This document shows positions 1 to 11,380 of a stretch of 64,000 nucleotides of DNA, in pieces. The notes beneath the pieces were generated by a model that was given only the letters and a program-made list of their open reading frames with translations, searched no databases and had not been told where the DNA came from. This DNA is from Immersiella caudata (taxonomy: Eukaryota > Ascomycota > Sordariomycetes > Sordariales > Lasiosphaeriaceae). The stretch covers positions 5,394,001-5,458,000 of the forward strand of contig JAULSU010000003.1 of the NCBI GenBank assembly GCA_030512335.1, written 5' to 3'. The first letter of the stretch is position 1, and each line of letters begins with the position of its first letter. The position numbers and the translations under genes are program-made.

Positions 1-1100
1 CCAGGGCTTGATCCTGCGGCAGCCGCACCTCCCGGCGTGGTCTGAGGATACGCGAAAGTACGACACCGGTGCCGCCGCCTCTGAGGAACCCACCCCGAGA
101 AGCGTTGTGAGACCGCCCCCAGTGCCTGTCCGTGGCGGAGGATCTAGACCGATCAGCGCGCTTCGATCTGAAGGAGGCAAAGTACTCACACGTCTCGTAT
201 GCGAGCGACTTCCGCCAGCTACGGAGTTTCCTCTCGTACGTAACCTTTCTCGCATGCGACGCATGGACAGTGAACGCTGGAGTAGGGCCGCCCGCAACGG
301 TAGCGCTGACGCCAGCTTCCACCTCCCTTTCCTTATCGTCTTCATGCGTGAGCGTAATATCCGTCAAAACCGCATCACCTTTCGGAAGTAGGTCGTGCCG
401 CTCTCCTCGGCGATACAGATACCGCACGTCGACCGAGTCGAAGATCCTGTTGTGTCTTCCCTGGCTAATATCTGTCAGCAGTGGCTCAGCTTAGCGATGA
501 CGGTACGTGCTTTGACGAGTTGTTGATGGAGAGCTGCATCTTGAAGTTCAAGATGATCCGGTACGCTGGTTTGGGACCAGATTCTCCCTCATTTTGCTTC
601 TTTCCGGTCCGCTCTATCCGCATCACAGGTTCGAGGATGCTGACGGTGGTTAACAAGCCCTGCCCGCCACCGACGCATTCCTCCAGATCGATGGGGCGGA
701 TATCGGAAAGGGCTTTGGGCTTGGACTCGGGCTTGGACTCGGGCTTGGGCTCAGGCTTCGCGGACGCTGAGCATGTTGACTTTGGAGGTGGCGGACATGG
801 CGGCTTTGGAGGTGGTGGGCAAGTCGATTTAGGTGGTGGTGGGCACGTCGACTTTGGAGGCGGCGGGGGCGCTGGAGGATGAGCAGGACATGGTGGAGGC
901 GCTGGCGGGGGAGGCGGCCGAGGGCATGGAGGAGGGGGAGGAGGGGGAGGAGGAGGGCAGGAACACGGCGGAGGATAAGGTGCTGGCTTCTTGGTGTCTG
1001 AGCTCTTTGAGCTCTTCGACTTGGAGCTCTTTGAACTTTTGGAGGACTTGGAAGACTTGGGCTTCGGTGGCTTTGAGCAGCAGTCGCATTTGCTCGGCAT
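1..1100 (-). CDS. Proline-rich, Ser/Lys-repeat protein, C-terminus beyond the left edge
   Basis: I do not recognise this protein. ATG at 1098-1100 opens MPSKCDCCSKPPKPK, chosen over an in-frame upstream ATG because the low-complexity body starts here. There follow about 20 residues of repeated SSK units, a run of prolines, then about five CPPPPK-type units near residues 80-115, then an ordinary sequence (DIRPIDLEECVGGG). Exon 1 spans 507-1100. A 46-bp intron (461-506, GTACCG to GCCAG, branch GCTGAC) keeps phase 0 and joins an open frame (DSVDVRYLYRRGERHDLLP) that stays open to base 1. The gene is therefore truncated by the window. Possible roles include a cell-wall or scaffold-like intrinsically disordered protein, but this is only inference. 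The splice model rests on the frame match and branch point. Confidence 0.6.
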
Positions 1101-1791
1101 TTTGACCGAGTGCACTGTTTCGACAATGACATATAGACGTTTATCCAACGACATGGGGACGACGGGCGATTGGGGTCGGTATGGTATATGGCGTCGTCAA
1201 ACGGATCTGCTCAGGAGGGGGAGATGACCTGTTGTTGACATGGACGATCGGGCGCACCCCGAACCCGCGATACCGGCACCAGACCGCTCTGCATCGCGTG
1301 CCCCGGACCCATCTTGTTCCGTTCGAGCGAGTGGTTTTTTTAGAGCAAAAAGTGACCCGACACGCTGGGCTAGCCCGTTTGGCTGCATCAGCCCTTCGCG
1401 CAGGGCGGTTGTCGAAGCACCCGGCCGAAGCATATTCTGTCAGGTGCGCCTTTCCATTTTTCAACGGCTGAGGCTGGATCGGCTGAGGCTAGATCCTCAA
1501 GCGCAGGTTTCCAATCGGCTTCGCCGATCTGCAGTTGACTTTGCGCGCCCGTGCCTCAGCTCACCAACCACCTCAGCGGCCCTGCGTTGTCGTCGGGACG
1601 GGTCCCTCGTACGCAGCCATCCCGAACGGCACGCTAGTCCAACGTCGCTATCGGATTATCCTTCGCCCAATCGGAGCATTTTCCATTCGTTTTGCGCGCA
1701 GGAGAATTCTCAGCAAACTTGTCGCGGACATCGGCGCGTCGACTAATGATGCACTGCCGGCCCGCAACAGAGCATCCATCACCGGCAACAA
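1101..1791. other. Intergenic, nothing supported
   Basis: No coding frame with family resemblance or plausible splice structure was seen. The segment separates the start of the proline-rich gene from the tRNA gene and would hold the promoter of the former. Confidence 0.5.
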
Positions 1792-1892
1792 GCCCGGCTA
1801 GCTCAATCGGTAGAGCGTGAGACTCTTACGGAGCTTCTCCGAACTCTCACGAGATCATCTCAAGGTTGTGGGTTCGACCCCCACGTCGGGCT
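1792..1892 (+). tRNA. tRNA-Lys: tRNA-Lys (anticodon CUU) with intron
   Basis: The acceptor stem GCCCGGC pairs with GTCGGGC (one G-U pair) and the discriminator base is T1892. The D arm is GCTC/GAGC, the anticodon stem TGAGA pairs with TCTCA, and the T arm is GTGGG-TTCGACC-CCCAC. Anticodon CTT lies at 1825-1827. A 28-nt intron (1829-1856) follows A37, the standard position for nuclear tRNA introns. The mature length would be 73 nt. Confidence 0.96.
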
Positions 1893-2640
1893 CAATTCCC
1901 GTCAGCGTTTGTTTGCCTCCTTTTTTGCTTGTTTTCAGGCCGCGACGGAGTTTTGTGGTTGCACCAACGTCTGCCCTTGCACCGCCACAGGGGTTAGGCT
2001 CGGACCCACTACTTTGTCTGCGCGATACGAACAAGCTTAAATGCTGGTTCTTTGACAAGCAGCTGGCAAGAACGACAGTCAAAAGAAAAAAGAGGGTCTG
2101 TTCCTATCCAACTTACCACAAACCCATTACCAGGTCTCACGCCGTCCATCGCAGAGGTCTGGTCGGAAGATGCCGTAGTCCTTGATGTATCCTCAATGGG
2201 GCAATTTAAGCGAATGCGAGTGCGAGCGTCAGTAGCCAATCAGACAGGGCCAATAACACCGGCAGCAATATCCCCCGCGAGACGCGCACATCAAACCTGA
2301 GAGACACGCAACGGGCACACGAAGAGAGAGGCAGAGATCCCGTCTTGGTTGTGACCGCATTCAGACATCCAGGGCAAGTAGCACTTTGGCTTGGCGGGAC
2401 GACCAATTCGTCGTCACCTCCCCCTTACCCGCGGCGGCGCAGCGCCTCTGCAGGAAATGAGGCCACTGCCGAATGCGAGCTGTCATGTTGACCGGCATGG
2501 AGATGCGTCTCTCCGTAGTTAAAAGTTGGCGATAATCCACTTCGTGATTACTTCTTGACATCTTGTGTTCCCATAGCCTTGTTGCCATCAACTTCCAGTT
2601 GCTTGAAGCCATCATTTGGGGTTTTGTTGCACCTCTCACC
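1893..2640. other. Intergenic, nothing supported
   Basis: This stretch lies between tRNA-Lys and the RTA1-like gene. It should contain the latter's promoter. No conserved frame was seen on either strand. Confidence 0.4.
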
Positions 2641-3883
2641 ATGTCCTCCTCCACTGCCCCCCCGCCGGGGAGAACACCCCCTCCCAACGTGGTCGTCTTC
2701 GGCCCCAACGCCAACTGCACGTTCGAGCTCTGCCCCATCGAAATGAGCGTCTACCGATACCGACCCTCGCTCCCCGTCAACGCCCTCTTCATCGCCCTCT
2801 ACGCCATCGCGATAATAATCCACACATACCTCGGCATGAGATGGAAACGATGGTGGTTCACCGCATGCATCAACATTGGCTGCATCAGCGCCATCATCGG
2901 CTACGCCGGCCGCATCATGCTATACTACAACCCCTGGAACTTCGAGGCCTTTATGATCCAAATCAGCACGTTCACTCCCTGCTCGCCAGATGGACTTCAC
3001 TAACACACTTTCCAGTCTGCATCAACACAGGCCCAGTCTACTACTGCGCCGCAATCTACATCACCCTATCCATCTCGTACGTTTTTCCTCTCCTTTCCTA
3101 TCCCAAACCCCCAAAACTCCCTTTCCTCTGCCCCCTTATCACCACCTAACTAATCCTCCTTTTTTGTTTATTTCCAGAATCTCAACCCTCTCCCCCACCC
3201 TCTCCCGCTTCCCACCCGTTCTATTCTACTGGATCTTCCTCTCTTGCGACATCATCTCCCTCATCCTCCAAGCCGCCGGCGGCGCCATCTCCACCGCCAC
3301 TTCCGGCTCGGGGCAAACCGGAGTAGATCTCGCCATCGCGGGCATGGCCTTTCAGGTGTTTACCCTTTTTGTGTTTTGTGGGTTTTTAGGGGACTATCTT
3401 TTGAGGTATTTTAGGGCGCTGGGGAGGGGGGAGATACCGTCTGTGGGTGACAATGAGAGAGGTAATGCGGGGCTGGTGCAGGGGGAAGATGGGAAGTGGA
3501 AGCTAAGGGGTGTGAAAGGGGAGGGGACGAAGAGGGTGAAGGTGTTTTTTGGTTTTATTTGTTTGGCGATTCTATTGACGTTAGGGAGATGCACGTATCG
3601 GTTGGTCGAGTTGAGGGAGGGATATAGCGGGAAGTTGATTCATGATGAGTGGCTGTTTGTGGGGTTGGAGGGAGTGTGAGTATCCCCAATTCTTCATGTC
3701 TTTTGTGGTTCTTTAACGACAATGATGCTGATAAAGTGTAGATTTGTGCTGGTTGCGGTGTATTGCTTGATGGCCGGACATCCGGGGTTGGTGTTTGAGA
3801 GGAGTGTTGGGGATGTGGGCTTGGGCTTGGTTGGGCGTTCGCGTCCCGAGGGCGTTGATGTGGAGGGGGAAGCGAAGCATTAG
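2641..3883 (+). CDS. RTA1-like seven-helix membrane protein
   Basis: The product is a 341-aa polytopic membrane protein of the RTA1/RTM1 family, whose yeast members are linked to lipid movement and resistance to 7-aminocholesterol or long-chain bases. Four exons are inferred: 2641-2965, 3016-3076, 3178-3675 and 3742-3883. Intron 1 (50 bp) uses a GC donor (GCACGT) and gives the family-like join IICINTGPVYYCAAIYITLS. Introns 2 and 3 are GT-AG, of 101 and 66 bp. Visible hydrophobic helices include NALFIALYAIAIIIHTYLG, FYWIFLSCDIISLILQAAGG and VFVLVAVYCLMAGHPGLVFE. The last of these is the usual end of the family, and a short acidic tail follows. ATG 2641 is preferred to an upstream in-frame ATG because it puts a short polar N-terminus before the first helix. 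The substrate cannot be told from sequence. Confidence 0.88.
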
Positions 3884-5010
3884 CTGGTCGGGAGGGGTTT
3901 GGATAGCTCAGCGGCTTTATGGGAAGAATTCTTTTGTTGATTTGTATTGAGGTAAGCTTAGATGGCATTAGATAGTTTCTTTCGAGGAAGCAAACAAAGG
4001 CCGGAACATCGGACAAGAAAACCGCAAATCTGCTTCAGCGCCCATTCACGACACCCTCACAACACCCACACGACAACCATATCCAAGTTTTAAGCAGCGA
4101 ATCATTTAGTTTTCGGCTTTATTCGTTTCCAAAAGCAGAAGTTGCCTGATTTCACGAAGATGTTCAGCCTAGCCAGGTGATGCTGGCTTTCCAGGCGCTG
4201 TGATCCCACCAATGGGGCAACGCCCCTATGCAATGAATTTCTCAATGCTGAGTTCGCGCACGGATTGCAGTACATTGACCAACCGGCGCTCGCGAAGCTC
4301 GGGTCTTTCTATCTGATCTTCTGTGGGTTGCGGAATGTTTCCGAAATTCCAGCCGTGAAGCTAGGTGAAGACTTCGGACCGCCAGCTCGGAATGGCTCAG
4401 GACCGAGACACCCGTACCTTTGCCACTTAATCACACTTGTGGCACCACTTTGGAGAGCCTTTTCTACCTGTTAGCGGTTGCGTGTGCTTCGACGATGAAG
4501 GCTAGCAGGAAGGGGTTGGCACCTTGATGGATGAGCTCAGGAGCCCCCATCGGCAACTCCCATGTTCGGGACCGAGATTTACGGCTTCCTCCGTCGTCGA
4601 TGAGCGTCTGATACTAGCTGCAGAGTTTTCATGGGCCCAGTTGGCTGTGATGGAGCATGTTGAGAATCAGTGGGCCAGATTCAGGGGCTAGAGGCAAAAA
4701 ACAGCGCTGTAGCCTTCGGATGGCTCCAATCTGGCAACTACTTGTTGGGAGTAGCTGCCGAAGCAGCACTCGTCCGATATTGTGGGCTTATCGGAAGTTA
4801 AGTTCGGTGGCCTCCACCGAGGCATTGACCAGCGGATCTCCAGGCACAAATGGTTGCTGCTTTTCCAGAATCCTTTCAACAGCAAACTCTCAACTACCGC
4901 CCCTCCTAACCCTCCTTCTCTGCCCTCGAGCGCGATTGGCACCCAGGACTCCTTGTGCCTCCTCCGTCCTGCTCACAGCTTGCTTTCTCACTCCTTCACA
5001 CGTCGTCATC
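3884..5010. other. Intergenic, GH55 promoter side
   Basis: No gene is supported here. An open frame enters the GH55 start from upstream, but it lacks any family signal before ATG 5011. The last 100 bp are pyrimidine-rich, as is common just before fungal start codons. Confidence 0.45.
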
Positions 5011-7435
5011 ATGGTCGGCCTCTCCCTCCTTTTGGCGATCGCGTCCGCCACGCTCCTCTTTGGACGCGTCACAGCGCGTCCCGCCGAGCTCGCTAGCCGT
5101 GACCCTCCCGGAGGCAGTGGCAACACCAACTTTTGGTACGCCAAGATGGACCGCAGCACCCGCGAGCTGCGTGGTTACACCCCCGACATTGGCGACGACA
5201 ACTACCCCGTCTACGTCGAAGTTTTCCCTGGTCAAGGAGGTCAAGGCATCCAGGACGCCATCTCAGGCAAAGGCAGCGGCAACCACGCTCGCCCTGGTAC
5301 ATGGCTCGTGTCGCAGCCAAGAGTCGTCTTCCTCCACTCTGGAGTCTACAACGTCAACAAGACCATCTTCATGAACACCGATACCATCCTCATGGGTGAT
5401 GCCACCAGCGTGAGCCTCTTTGCCCCCGAAAGCGAGACGTCCCTGTCGAAATTCTAACACTGCGCAGCCTCCAATCCTCCGAGCTTCGTCCACGTTCCCA
5501 ATCAGCAACACCACCCTCCTTTCTACCGATAACGATGCCTTGGGCGGCGTTACCGAGAACTGCTTCACGGTTGCCCTCAAGCACATCATCCTCGATCTCA
5601 CGTCTGTCCCGAACCGCGACGAGGAGATGGCCGCCCTCGGCTGGAATGTCGCGCAGGGCTCCCACCTCCAGAACATCGTGATCAAGCTGCCCAAGGTCAC
5701 TGACAGCAAAGGTCACGCGGGAATTGTTGTTGGCCGCGGCTCTACTTTGGCGATTGCCGATGTGAGGATTGAGGACGGCATGGTACGTTGTTCTTCTTTG
5801 CCTGGCAGACCAAAACACAGCTAACACAGTGAATAGTACGGCATCGTGTGGAACGTCCAGCAACAAGCCGTATTGAAGAACATCCACTTCTACGGCAATC
5901 AGGTTGGTCTCTACGTCGTCACGGCCGATGCTATCAACATCGTCAACTCGGCCTTTGAGGAAGTCGGCACATGCGTCGTTCAGATCGAAACAGGCCCTTG
6001 GATTTCCATCATTGACGGACAGTCCATCAACTCTGGGCTCACTCTGGATACCCAGCTCACCCCGTCCATTCTGATTGAAAACTTCAAGAAGGACACCCTT
6101 GACGACCTCCTTCATGGTCCCTATGACTATACGCTCCCTTGGCAGTCCAACCTCGACCGTTTCACCTACGCAAACACGGTCGGCGAAAACCCCAAGTACA
6201 CCACTATCAATGGTACTTGGGCTCGCCCCGACTACCTGGCCCCCGGGGGAGACAACTACCCCTCTCCAGCTGCTCCCAGCTACGCCGGCAAGCTCGTGAG
6301 TGACTTCGTGAACGTCAAGGATCGCTCCCAGAACGGCGGCTACACGGTCAAAGGCGACAACTCTGCTGACGATGCTGCCGCTCTCAACTCTGTCCTTGTC
6401 TACGCTGTTGACAACAACAAGATTGCCTACTTCCCCTTTGGAAAGTACCGCGTCAAGTCCACTGTCGTCGTTCCCATTGGCTCCCGTATCGTAGGGGAAG
6501 CTTGGGCTACCATCAGCGGCGCCGGCTCTTTCTTCTCCAACACCTCTGACCCCAAACCCGTCGTCCAAGTCGGTAACCCCAACGATGTTGGCCGTGTCGA
6601 GATCTCAGACATGCACTTCACCGTCTCGGAGGTTCTCCCTGGCGCCATTCTCCTCCAAGTCCACGCCGCTGGCGAGAACCCAGGTGATGTTGCCATCTGG
6701 AACTCGCTCATCACCGTTGGCGGCACCCGAGGAACAAAGATCCCTGAAACCTGCGTCGACCCCAACGCTCCTTGCCAAGCCGCCTTCATGGGTATCCACC
6801 TCGCTCCCACCTCTTCCGCCTATCTGGAAAACGTCTGGAACTGGGTTGCCGACCATATCCCCGAGGAAATCGCAGGCGGCAGCAACATCGCCGCCGGCCG
6901 AGGCGTCCTCGTCGAATCCACCAAGGGAACATGGCTTCAGGCCGTGGGAAGTGAACATTGGTGGCTCTATCAGCTTCAGTTCCTCCACCCAGAGGGAGTC
7001 TTCGTCTCGATGCTCCAGTCCGAGACTAACTACGGCCAGGGCGACAACGCAAGCGTCATGGCCCCTGCGCCGTGGACTGCCGACTCGAAGTGGTCCGACC
7101 CTGACTTCTCTTGGTGCGGCGAGACCGAGGGCAGATGCAGAATGGGCGTGGCGACCCTCTTCAATGGCGGCAAGGATATCTACACCTACTGTTCGGCTAG
7201 CTGGGTCTTCTTCGCCGGTCCCAGGAAGCAGGCTTGTGACTTCAGGGACAGGTTTTCGTGCCAGAAGTACATGCACTACATCAAGAAGACGCCTGAGAAC
7301 CTTAATGCCTTTGGCATGATGAGCAAGAGCACCTATGCGACGCTCAGACTGGAAAATGGAACCGAGTTGCTGTCGAAGGAGTGGCTTGGAGGCTGGACTA
7401 TGTCTGGCGGTAGTGTTGGAAGGTATACTGTCTAG
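5011..7435 (+). CDS. Secreted GH55 exo-beta-1,3-glucanase
   Basis: The predicted 770-aa secreted glycoside hydrolase resembles family GH55, exo- or endo-beta-1,3-glucanases that act on laminarin and fungal or plant beta-glucans. Exons are 5011-5409, 5468-5782 and 5837-7435; the introns (58 and 54 bp) are phase 0 with a clear CTAAC branch. The signal peptide is MVGLSLLLAIASATLLFGRV. Two pectate-lyase-superfamily lobes are visible. The first is near residues 50-250 (DNYPVYVEVFPGQGGQGIQDA, then a VFLHSGVYNVNKTI strand). The second starts near residue 410 (DDAAALNSVLVYAVDNNKI, AYFPFGKYRV). The length fits the family (about 750-800 aa). A role in nutrition, wall remodelling or attack on other fungi is possible. 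I did not assign the catalytic residue. Confidence 0.92.
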
Positions 7436-7814
7436 ATAGATGAAGGGGGTGGGGGGGGGGTTCTAAGCCTTGACAAAGGCATTAATCGTAATTTGGGAGG
7501 CATGATCTGTAGATAGATATGCCCTTAATATATCGTGGCATGTGTCCACTGCATCTAATTATATAGGGCTCCATTTTGTTGTGACATGTGTTCAAAATAA
7601 CGCAATAGGCTTCTGGAACATTGTGATGGGCATTGTGTGCATTCAGGGGTTGCTTTGTTTATATGGAGGCAAGCCCCTCTGGTGGTCGAATCATGCGTCT
7701 CATTGATCCCAAAAAGCGCCAGGGTCATCTCCTGGGACAAGGGGTTCCGAAGGCCCCAATCTCCCTTGGTTGAAGGCTTTGGACTCATTCTTTGACGCAC
7801 CAAGCACAGCACAT
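7436..7814. other. Intergenic, convergent 3' ends
   Basis: This is the 3' flank shared by the GH55 gene (plus) and small secreted protein A (minus). A G-rich run lies just after the GH55 stop. No gene was seen. Confidence 0.5.
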
Positions 7815-8482
7815 CTACCAAACATCCGTATGGCAGAAAAATGACGTAGCCCCCAAGATGCGCTCCTCCGGATGCTCCGTCATCGGACAGTCGAAATCAT
7901 CTCCCCAGCCCGGCGCAGGATCGCATTGTCCCACCACATTGTCGCTTTCGTCGACCAAGTTTCTGCTGCGGTTCTTGTAGTAGGCTACTCCTGTCAACTT
8001 TCCTCTCTGCACCTCACCCCCACCCCCACCCCCTGTACTCACCAGTATCGTCCCCAGACGTATCTCAGCAGAGGAAGAGGGGAGAGAAACGTACTGTAAT
8101 GCCCAAACGTGGTATGCATCTCTAACCGGTCAATCTTATTCGGATCGCGCTTGTCAAAGGGGCAACCCTCGCCGTCGCACGAAACGCCGAAGTTCCAGGA
8201 GACGTCAGGTTTGGTGAGGTAGGTGTGTTTGTGGTGGTTTATGGTGCCGCAGGAGGGTTCCGAGTGGTAGAATGACCATTGGTCGGCTGAGAGGGTGTGT
8301 TGCTGTTGTAGGTGTTAGTTTTGCTTTAGGAAAAGGGGGAGTAGAAAAGGGGGCAAGGGGGTTAGGAGGGGGGAAGAGGAGAAGGGACAGGAGGGGCGGC
8401 TTACGGTATAGATCCAGAAGACGGCAGTGGCGGGGGAGATGAGTAGGGGGAAGAGTGCGAGGATCAGAGTCAAGAGATGCAT
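7815..8482 (-). CDS. Small secreted Cys protein, CDG family, copy A
   Basis: The gene encodes a 151-aa predicted secreted protein of unknown function. Exons are 8405-8482 (signal peptide MHLLTLILALFPLLISPATA, then VFWIYT), 8095-8302 and 7815-7984. Intron 1 (102 bp) is phase 0 and intron 2 (110 bp) is phase 1. Exon 2 carries the family core CDGEGCPFDKRDPNKIDRLE followed by a TTFGHY ending. Exon 3 opens with YYKNR and ends SFFCHTDVW. About six cysteines remain after the signal peptide, enough for three disulfides. The acceptor six bases downstream of another possible one was chosen because it matches the other copies. It is the first of a minus-strand array; the next copy lies about 650 bp upstream. 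It appears intact. An effector-like or antagonistic role is conceivable but unproven. Confidence 0.82.
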
Positions 8483-9135
8483 TTTGCGGTAGGGTGTTGA
8501 CAAAGCAGGTCTTATTGATGTGAGAACTGGTTGCTCAATGTGCGAGAATGAACAGAGAAGCCTGTGTGGGCGATGTTCTTGATGAGGCTGTGATAGAAGG
8601 GGAGGAATGAGCCTGCATGATGGCAATTTTGGCGATATTTTATGTGCGGCAGTTAGTGAAGTGAGATCAGGTCACGGCACGGCACGATTCACAAGTGTCT
8701 TGTGATTCTCCAGCCGCTGGATTCACTTGGATGAACAAAAAATGGCATTGTCGGCCCCGAAGTTCGGCATGGCTTGCGGCAGTGGCCGGTGTTTGCTTCA
8801 CGGGTGACCTACAGGCCATCTCGCGTTGCTGCTTAGGAGAAAGAGTTGCGTTTGCTAGTGTGACGTTGAAAGGAACTCGGAAATCACCTCACGTTTGCCT
8901 TATCTGTCATCTCGCTGCCGTCACGGTTCTCTTTCTCAACGACCACTGCGATTCCAGCTGCAATGACGTCACAGCGGATGGGTTGGAATACAACGACACC
9001 TCATTTACTATCTAGCTCTGTGAGCTATCTCCGAGAGCTATCTCCGATACCATCAAGGGCTACCTCGTGCCCTCAATCCCACGACCAGCCCACGCTACGA
9101 GTGCCCCTCCTCCGGTACCATTCCCTCTCCAGCCC
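8483..9135. other. Intergenic between copies A and B
   Basis: This is the presumed promoter of copy A and 3' flank of copy B. No coding family or RNA gene was seen. Confidence 0.45.
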
Positions 9136-9776
9136 CTAGAAAATATCTGACTTGCAATACAACGCAGAAGACCCCAACCGATATCTCCCACGCAAATCAC
9201 TACCCGCCGAATCCGGAAACGTGCAATTCATCTCCGCCGCTCCGCCCTCTGGGCCCCAAGGAATGCATTCCCCAACATCTTTACCATCCGTATCCTTGAT
9301 TCTATGGTCCTGGTCCTTGTACCACGCTGTAACCTTATCAGCATCCATCGCTGCCCTAAGAATCTGAGGAAATACTCACTGTAATGACCCCAAGAAGTGT
9401 GAAACTCCAGCCTGGTAATCTTGTACGCATCTCGTTTATCATAAGGACATCCGTCCCCGTCGCAGACGACGCACCAGTTGCTGCTGGCGTCGAGGCAGGC
9501 GGGGTAAATCTCGTTGGTGTCAGTGAGTAGATCGCAGGTGACGCGGCCGCGGTCGTCGAGTTCGGCCTCGTGGAAGAAGGCGAATTGTTGGCCGCCGGAG
9601 TGGAGAGATTTCTTGGGGATGTATGTCTGGGTGGCATTGAGTTAGCAAAATATCCGTGATGATGATTATGGGGGAAATGGGGGTGTTCAACGTACGTTCC
9701 AGACATAGAAGGGGCTCGCGGTAGCGTAGGCGACCAGCAGCTGGATGACAGCGGCGAGATGGAGGATGAGCTTCAT
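9136..9776 (-). CDS. Small secreted Cys protein, CDG family, copy B
   Basis: The gene encodes a 172-aa predicted secreted protein of unknown function with the same three-exon plan as copy A. Exons are 9696-9776 (MKLILHLAAVIQLLVAYATA, then SPFYVWN), 9380-9626 and 9136-9326. Intron 1 is 69 bp, phase 0, with branch GCTAAC. Intron 2 is 53 bp, phase 1, with acceptor TTACAG directly before CGTGGTACAAG. The core motif is CDGDGCPYDKRDAYKITRLE followed by a TSWGHY ending. Exon 3 begins TWYKDQDHRI and ends ALYCKSDIF. Exon 2 carries extra cysteines compared with copy A (VTCDLL, YPACLD, NWCVVC). All frames are open, so the copy looks functional. Confidence 0.85.
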
Positions 9777-10243
9777 GGTGGGTGGATGTTGACTTTCCGT
9801 TGATGCTTTTGAGAGGGCGTGGGATGAGTTCGAGTCTGGTGGGGTTTTCTGGATAAGGGAAGACGAGAGGAGAGGAGGTTGGGGGATCTGAAATGCCTTA
9901 TACTTGTTGAGGGTGTGTGAGTCGCGGTTCAGCTTCTTGCCCGCACCTTCCCCGCCGATGGGGCATTCTTACGGGACCACCGCCAGTACGGACCCGAAGT
10001 CGGAATCAATCGATACCGAGGAGATTTCCCTGGGCCCCTGAACGCTCGCCAGAATTGAACGCAACGAAAGCCAATGCGCAAGGAAAAGAACACAATCGAA
10101 GCCATAAACACGTTGAATTGATCTCAGATCACGTAGAAACGAGTCATTTCCTCTAGTGGGTGCTCATGGCGAAGAGATATCAGCCACCCATTCTTCACCC
10201 TCCATCAACCGAACCACCCTCACCCACTCAGCCTCCCCGCCCC
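9777..10243. other. Intergenic between copies B and C
   Basis: Promoter side of copy B and 3' flank of copy C. Nothing else is supported. Confidence 0.45.
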
Positions 10244-10885
10244 CTACCAGACGTCAGAGACGCACCAGAACGCCTGTACAGCAAGCCGTTCCCGCCCCCT
10301 AAATTCCGGCCTGGAACTCTCCGACCACGTACAATTCCAGTAAAACCGCCAATCATTCGGCGGCGACGGCGTACACGTTCCCCATTCGCGATTGACCTGG
10401 TCGTAGAACTTCATATCACGATTCTTGTACCACGCTGCATCCAGCCGTCAGCCTCCACTCCACTCATTACCCCCGGCATTACAGAAACCCACTGAAATGT
10501 CCCCAACTGGCATGCCACTCGAACCGATCAATCTGCCACGGATCTCTTTCATACCAAGTGCACCCCGGACCGTCACAGGTGCAGACCCAATCGCTGCTGG
10601 CGTCGGTTGAGAGGGGGTAGAGCTCCTGCGCGGTGAGGATTTGATGGCAGTCCTTCGGTGGGACCTCGTGCTCGTGGAGGAACATATACTTTTGGCCGCC
10701 AATGGGTCGGTCGTCTCCATCGATGAAGGTCTGTGGGCGTGGGCACGGGGCAGTTGTCAGCGTGGTCTTGACGGGGGAGTGGGAAGAGGGAGGGGGAAAA
10801 CTACATTCCAGATCCAGAAGTTCTCTGCTGCGACGGGCGCGAGCAGGAGGGAGATGAGGGCCGCGAGGCAGAGGAAGAGGTTCAT
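10244..10885 (-). CDS. Small secreted Cys protein, CDG family, copy C
   Basis: The gene encodes a 169-aa predicted secreted protein. Exons are 10805-10885 (MNLFLCLAALISLLLAPVAA, then ENFWIWN), 10493-10730 and 10244-10434. The introns are 74 bp (phase 0) and 58 bp (phase 1). Exon 2 holds the core CDGPGCTWYERDPWQIDRFE and ends ASWGHF. Exon 3 opens TWYKNRDMKFYDQ and closes FWCVSDVW, with the last exon exactly as long as in copy B (191 bp). Four tryptophans in exon 3 and the paired WY motifs suggest a compact disulfide-bonded fold. It appears intact. The function is unknown; the signal peptide and Cys pattern are seen, while any host- or competitor-directed role is inference. Confidence 0.85.
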
Positions 10886-11147
10886 GGTGGCGGTTCAGAT
10901 TCTGACGGGTTGGTTGTGTGAATAACTTGGACTGGTTGTCTTGGTCTTCACACGAGTGCTTCACTCGTGTGCTCTGGGCTCTGTTGCGGCTTACGAGTGG
11001 AATTTATGCAGGGAGCTCTCAGAGTTTGGCTCAAGAATCAGCAGAGGCCCGCTTCCCAACAATGCGAGCTGGCAGCTGGTTAGAAGCAGTGGATCTTTCT
11101 TGACACACGGTGGGGTAAGAGGTCATCCGATCCGGCCTGCAGGCTAG

Positions 11148-11166
11148 CCCCCCCCCCCCCCCCCCC
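11148..11166. repeat. C19 homopolymer between copies C and D
   Basis: A run of 19 cytosines lies in the intergenic region upstream of copy C and downstream of copy D. It is a simple-sequence tract and a likely place for length error in sequencing or for slippage. The flanking region 10886-11380 holds no gene. Confidence 0.9.
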
Positions 11167-11380
11167 GGCTCCACAAAGTTGTCCCCCTGCTTTGTCGAAA
11201 CCACCGTGGCATTTTTAGGTCAGCCCTAGCTTCAACAACATCTGGAGGCAAGTTTTTCAGATTCCCGCAGTTATACAAGATATCTTCTATCAACCCCTTC
11301 CCAACTGGAACACATCCCACCTGAAGATGACGAGACCCCTCTTGGCAACTACAACACCCCTCCCGACGATTGTGGCATGC

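Noticed and set aside
472..506. A 35-bp intron in the first gene
   Set aside because: Too short and puts the branch next to the acceptor; the 46-bp form ending GCCAG keeps phase and spacing.
5390..6568. A 392-codon frame opposite the GH55 gene
   Set aside because: An antisense shadow of a strongly supported gene.
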